In this document: positions 54,183-55,027 of the stretch, in pieces
Position numbering within the stretch: the stretch's first letter is position 1
How the letters are laid out: each line of letters begins with the position of its first letter
Assembly: GCA_040182905.1 (NCBI GenBank)
Contig: JARQWU010000037.1
Span: 1 to 55,027, forward strand
Direction of reading: 5' to 3'
DNA: 55,027 bases
Source of the DNA: Barthelona sp. PAP020
Lineage: Eukaryota; Metamonada: BaSk clade
Position numbers and translations under genes: made by a program
The notes under the pieces: model-generated
Told to the model about the DNA's origin: nothing
Database searches by the model: none
Seen by the model: the letters and a program-made list of their open reading frames with translations, nothing else

Positions 54183-54747
54183 AATTACACTATCATTTTT
54201 TATTTGTTAAAATCTGTGACAAATTGCGGTTTAATAAAATTATTGTTATTTTATTGCTTTTCCTTTGTACGAGATGTTTCCAAAACTTTTTTAACTTGAG
54301 AACTGGTGCCTCAAGTAATTCTTAAAAAAAAATATTCCTTTATCTTTATTCATATTAAAGGGCTGCACTTTGCGGTATGTGAAGGAATTGAGGAACCAAT
54401 TGTTCAAAAGAGCCCAAAGGCTCTGATATTCTTGAAATGTATCTTAAATGCACAACGTTTCTTTCGGTTCAAATTATCGTAAGAGGACTAGGTCCTCAAA
54501 ATCATCCAGAAACAAATTCAACTACGAGCTTTTTAACTGTAACAACTTTAACATACGCTACAAGAACAGGAATTACCGCGGCTACGCGTACCCGACTTGC
54601 CCTCCTCCAAACAACTCCCATTTTAATTCTTTTATTGGAATTGGATTGTGACAAAAGCTCGTGATAAAAAAAATTCTTTTTAATTCTTTACACATACAAT
54701 GCTTTAAATAACAAAATCAACATATCATTCCTTCAAACCATATAAAA
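54183..54747. other. intergenic region with degenerate coding-like fragment
   Basis: About 565 bp between convergent genes. At 54448-54651 one frame reads 67 codons, Asn/Arg/Ser-rich (NYRKRTRSSKSSRNKFN, later RNYRGYAYPTCPPPNN). A second frame over the same bases is Thr-rich. Base composition here is less AT-rich than its flanks. It may be a remnant of an RNA-binding or mobile-element gene, or an exon with unseen partners. No RNA gene is recognised. Confidence 0.35.
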
Positions 54748-55027
54748 CTACTGTTGCATAACAACCAAACGATCAAATCCACCAGCTCGTTCTTCCTCAG
54801 CCAAGGCAATTTCTTCCTTGTTGACAACATCTAATTTAGCTTTAATCAAATCATTGGCAGTTTCAAAATACCTCATTTGAATCATATTTGGTTCAGTAGA
54901 ATGGTTCAAGTCACTATTCAGTGTCTTTAACTCATGGAATTGTTCCTCTTCTGATTCAAGTTTGTTCTTTAGATAATCAACTCTTGAATGGGTTCCAGCG
55001 ATGGTTGCCACTTGATTTTCGCATTCG
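54748..55027 (-). CDS. 3' end of a coiled-coil protein gene (partial)
   Basis: A minus-strand frame is open from the right edge of the window to a stop at 54748-54750. It gives 92 C-terminal residues, highly charged and helical (VDYLKNKLESEEEQFHELKT, then KAKLDVVNKEEIALAEEERA), ending GGFDRLVVMQQ. The codon at 55009-55011 is GTG and the frame continues upstream, so the real start is outside the window. Heptad spacing supports a coiled coil. No family is recognised. Confidence 0.65.
   Translation of the reverse strand, partial: ECENQVATIAGTHSRVDYLKNKLESEEEQFHELKTLNSDLNHSTEPNMIQMRYFETANDLIKAKLDVVNKEEIALAEEERAGGFDRLVVMQQ

Overview
The window looks like a stretch of nuclear chromosome from a single-celled eukaryote, carried on a scaffold with one 50-base assembly gap (6003-6052). 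The evidence is eukaryote-only machinery: TAF1 of TFIID, an exosome ring subunit, a UBX/UBA protein, PIG-Y of GPI synthesis, a prenylated Rab-like GTPase, a TBC Rab-GAP and a mitochondrial-type GcvH. The sequence is strongly AT-rich, by eye about 70% A+T. All three standard stop codons are used. Genes are short-spaced and almost all read as single uninterrupted exons, including a 6.2 kb TAF1 and a 5.6 kb membrane-protein gene. This fits an intron-poor, AT-rich protist such as a heterolobosean or amoeboid/flagellate lineage. I cannot name the species. LRR-IQ, ZC2HC1-type and CH-like proteins hint at centrioles or flagella, and PIG-Y implies GPI-anchored surface proteins.

Layout. 0-5 kb: the 5' end of a minus-strand gene, a membrane-anchored alpha/beta hydrolase, a triple CBM48 glycogen-binding protein, an LRR-IQ protein and a small basic protein. 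5-7.2 kb: accessory DNA with the gap, a 68-bp direct repeat flanking it, a tRNA-Val(AAC) and copies of a dispersed repeat. 7.2-9 kb: a 600-aa ankyrin protein. 9.8-20.2 kb: five plus-strand genes in a row (AIP1/WDR1, an extended SDR, a UBA-UAS-UBX protein, ribose-5-phosphate isomerase B, a huge type I membrane protein). 20.4-31.5 kb: an atypical Rab-like GTPase, PIG-Y, a small secreted protein, a membrane-anchored MoCo-sulfurase-like enzyme, a 933-aa low-complexity protein, an ankyrin pseudogene, an M20 aminoacylase and a CH-like protein. 31.9-39 kb: TAF1 and an Rrp43-like exosome subunit. 39-44.7 kb: the accessory island, with two tandemly duplicated ankyrin genes set among copies of a ~300-bp dispersed element. 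44.8-55 kb: a tethering-complex-like protein, a protein with eight NPF motifs, GcvH, a ZC2HC1-type zinc-finger protein, an acylated EF-hand protein, a TBC Rab-GAP and the 3' end of a coiled-coil gene.

There are no operons in the bacterial sense, but genes are packed tightly. Divergent starts lie 52-80 bp apart and one same-strand gap is 26 bp. Several products belong to membrane traffic (Rab-like GTPase, TBC Rab-GAP, Exo84-like tether, NPF protein, UBX adaptor), but their neighbourhood does not show that they work as one unit.

The most unusual material is the dispersed repeat family, about nine recognisable copies, none coding and without terminal inverted repeats. It is concentrated around the ankyrin genes and takes part in their duplication; one copy is split by an ankyrin relic. 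I found no convincing new enzymatic system. The repeat-plus-ankyrin island is the best candidate for something undescribed.
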